From Plantago ovata (lineage: Eukaryota > Streptophyta > Magnoliopsida > Lamiales > Plantaginaceae), in assembly GCA_028274465.1 (NCBI GenBank), contig CM051456.1, positions 104,631,348 through 104,695,347 on the forward strand: 64,000 nt of DNA, written 5' to 3'. The notes beneath the pieces are model-generated. The model was not told the origin of the DNA, did not search any database, and saw nothing but the letters and a program-made list of their open reading frames with translations. Shown here piece by piece: positions 62,101-64,000 of this stretch. Within the stretch, counting starts at the first letter, position 1. Every line of letters starts with the position of its first letter. Position numbers and translations under genes: made by a program.

Positions 62101-62625
62101 GTTAGCTTCATTTCCATCAGCATCAGGGTCGTTTTCACCCGGAAGATCATCTTCGGAGGATAGTTCTTGAGCTGCATCATCTCCGGCTTCCTCAGGGGCA
62201 GCAATAGCACGAACCTCTCTAAGAGGCGCAAGTTCATGTTTCCTCGGCTGGTTGGAGGTCTCCAGCTCTCTAAAAGTTTGCTGTGGATAGGCATAGATAG
62301 GTTCTAAATCAGCTTCTATGTCAGGATCGGAGGTACACCTATAATTGTACCCTCCGTATCTACAAAGAAGCCGGAGAGGTGAGGGGAGTTCTACCTTTCG
62401 ACGCGGAGGTTGATAGACGGAAAGCTGACGGTCGGAAGTACTCGGACCAGCTTCATTCCTCTCTACCCAAGAGGTGGAAGGAGCATGATTTCCGCCCCCT
62501 ATATCGAAGGAAGATTCGGAAGAGGAGCCCGAATCCGAAGAAGAAGAGCTGCTACTCGTTGATGATGATTCGGAAGATGATGGGAGATCTGTAAGATCTA
62601 CGATCTTAGGGTTAACCTCGGACAT
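59185..62625 (-). pseudogene. Tat-2 antisense gene, 3 coding exons, 1085 codons, two TAG stops in exon 2
   Basis: Exons 62625-61230, 61122-60440 and 60363-59185. Donors TTTTG|GTAAAA and CTCGG|GTAATA; acceptors TTTTCAG|AGG and TTCTGCAG|CTT. The total of 3258 nt stays in frame, with phases matching at both joins. Exon 1: Ser/acidic N-terminus, then at about residues 250-440 a domain like the plant 'putative gypsy type transposon' family (FVVSLELGWRIPFVEEFAAI, then CYYWQFKPRQYFYF). Exon 2: basic, Lys/Pro/Ala-rich, nuclear-signal-like KTKKRRG. Exon 3: long coiled coil (ELRKQVVETSKLREELSKLQ), then an acidic end. TAGs at 60886-60884 and 60820-60818 inactivate it. Its role in the element is unknown. 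Confidence 0.8.
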
Positions 62626-62944
62626 CCTAAAAGCGAAAGAAAGAAGGGAAAGAATAAGTGGTAGTCCGAGGGTTAATTTATTTGTTTTTCAAAAAAGAGA
62701 AAAAGAAAATAAGTATGCTACTTATTAAACTTCAGCAGAAAGTGAAAAATCGAAAAACAAGTAAAGAGAAGGGAGTTACCTGGAAAATAAGAGTTGTGGA
62801 CAAGTAAAGTCTCCGAAGCTTCACAAGTTGTTACGTCGCTAAAACAAGACAGTTCCGGGGCTCAGATGCGGAATGCAAAAATTTCTCTCTCTAGAATTCT
62901 TTAAAAAGTGTGAATAGAGAAAAAAGTTGACCAGCTATTTATAG
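62626..62944 (-). promoter_or_regulatory. promoter, leader and leader intron of the antisense gene
   Basis: The minus-strand TATA box CTATAAATAG covers 62944-62935, about 310 bp before the ATG. A candidate leader intron runs from donor CCAG|GTAACT (GT at 62779-62778) to acceptor CTTTTAG|G (AG at 62628-62627), one base before the ATG, 153 nt long. Positions follow plant consensus; transcription itself is inferred. Confidence 0.6.
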
Positions 62945-63333
62945 GGAGGGACAAAACCGAGAAGTCCAATCGACGTGACCGTTGACATCAGATCTGGACC
63001 GTACAAAAAAATCAAATCAACGGACGAGATGAAGACAACACATGAAAGTTACTGTTCAAACCCTCGAAAGCGGTGACCTACGTAGGATGAAAGATACGGA
63101 AGAATCGGGGTCATTATCCAGATAACAAGATCCGAAAGTCATTTTAAAATTGAAAATTTTATCATAACATACACATAGGCACGGATACTTAGTATACGCG
63201 CGCATTAAGCTTAACAGCATATAGACACGGATAGTCTGCATAACATTCATCATATTTGCATTAAAATGATGATTCGGAACCTGATTATATGGATAACGAC
63301 AAAGAATCGGATATATAGCAACGGAACAAGAAA

Positions 63334-63540
63334 GACACGGACACGGCGTCCAAAATGTCACCTCATGAAAAATGGACACGACGTCTAGTGAAGTAATGAC
63401 ACAGGTACGGAATACAAGAGACACGGATGCGGACCCGGCGTCCAAAACGTCACCTCATGAAACACGGACACGACGTCTAGTGAAGTAATGATACAGGTAC
63501 GGAACACAATAGATACGGACACGGCGTCCAAAACGTCACC
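63334..63540. repeat. tandem repeat of 86-92 bp upstream of the antisense promoter
   Basis: GGCGTCCAAAA recurs at 63345, 63437 and 63523, and GACGTCTAGTGAAGTAATGA and CAGGTACGGAA recur in step. It lies between the antisense promoter and the 3' LTR. Its location suits an enhancer-like region for the antisense gene or part of the sense 3' untranslated region. Confidence 0.85.
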
Positions 63541-63681
63541 CTAAGAGTTTCAAGAATCTCACCCCAAATAACACTTTTGGAGGTACGGACAGAACAAGAT
63601 CCTCGATTAAAGAGGGTGATAAAATCATTCTCAACCACTTACAGTATAGTTTCACACTATCTTCTACTAAGATACTCTGAA

Positions 63682-64000
63682 CTATGGGGACATATGTTGA
63701 TAAGAAAAATATGTCTAGTTCGTATCGTGCGTTCCTCCACGAACTATGAGGCTTTATAAATACAAGCGTTGGAGAAAGACCGCGGACCTAAAAGATCCGA
63801 ACCTCGAATTATGTGGACCTCTAGGGCATTTTTTCAAATGTGTCTAGTTCATTAAAATAACTCCTTCTAGAGAGGCGGAGATTTTGAGGTCCGGAACAGG
63901 AGTCAGAAGGACAAGGAGCATTACTCAAGCACTTGACAGGTTAGAGTGTACGAAGCTCATTTAGTACGAAGCTTAAATACTTGTTTGTATTGCTTTACGA
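63682..64000 (+). repeat. polypurine tract and start of the Tat-2 3' LTR
   Basis: CTATGGGGACATA (63682-63694) primes plus-strand synthesis. The LTR begins at 63695 and matches 50365 onward with few differences, including a 2-bp insertion near 63919. It is cut by the window end after 306 of about 850 bp. Confidence 0.92.

Larger units (their letters stand above)
50365..64000 (+). mobile_element. Ty3/gypsy Tat-lineage retrotransposon 'Tat-2' with antisense gene; 3' LTR cut by window end
   Basis: 5' LTR (50365-51214), PBS, gag-protease, RT, RNase H, second RNase H, integrase, a 110-bp tandem array (58107-58670), a spliced antisense gene (62625-59185), an antisense promoter region with further tandem repeats, polypurine tract (63682-63694), 3' LTR (63695 onward). 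The length is over 13 kb. The dual RNase H and the antisense ORF between integrase and 3' LTR fit the Tat lineage, as in Grande and related elements. It is closely related to Tat-1 along the whole pol. Confidence 0.92.

Noticed and set aside
59185..62625. The antisense frames taken as a captured host gene
   Set aside because: The domain in exon 1 resembles transposon-linked proteins of plants and the position after integrase is standard for Tat antisense frames; capture cannot be excluded but is less likely.

Overview
The window reads as nuclear DNA of a flowering plant, most likely a eudicot. It holds two intact, intron-containing plant genes (a universal stress protein and an S1/P1-type nuclease close to ENDO2), remnants of a GDSL esterase/lipase gene, and dense nested plant LTR retrotransposons. 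I cannot name the species. There is no sign of bacterial, organellar or exogenous viral sequence.

Layout. 1-3533: minus-strand Ty1/copia element (copia C) running off the left edge; gag, primer-binding site (PBS) and LTR are visible. 3534-5733: degenerate DNA-transposon ends and an unrecognised frameshifted pseudogene. 5734-20162: Ty3/gypsy element of the Tat lineage (Tat-1, plus strand) with a truncated 5' LTR and an RT, RNase H and integrase reading frame broken by stops. Nested in it at 13092-18477 is a gag-protease-only LTR element (TR-GAG type, minus strand) with a perfect 5-bp target duplication. 20163-24090: small gene island with USP (+) and ENDO2-like nuclease (-) converging tail to tail. 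24500-29330: fold-back elements, including one with a perfect 62-bp-arm palindrome, a LINE fragment and a long AT repeat. 29330-46271: minus-strand copia A, interrupted by a full-length plus-strand copia B (32547-42600) and by a solo LTR of a related family (43440-45555). 46272-48250: one LTR and the tandem-repeat tail of another element. 48300-49118: broken 3' part of a GDSL gene. 50365-64000: second Tat element (Tat-2, plus strand), almost complete but cut by the right edge.

The most unusual feature is in Tat-2. Downstream of pol, on the opposite strand, lies a gene of about 3.4 kb. Its three coding exons join without loss of frame at consensus splice sites, and it has its own TATA box, leader intron and upstream tandem repeats. 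It meets pol across a 110-bp tandem array. The first exon looks like the plant 'putative gypsy type transposon' domain and the last is mostly coiled coil. Exon 2 carries two TAG stops. Tat-1 appears to keep the matching antisense promoter but has lost the gene.

Other regulatory-looking structures are four tandem palindromes just upstream of the TATA box in the TR-GAG LTR, four hairpin repeats with a covarying base pair in the copia B leader, and a conserved acidic mini-ORF ending on a splice-donor consensus in the copia B LTR. Exon and splice assignments were read by eye and checked by frame arithmetic; nothing was searched against a database.
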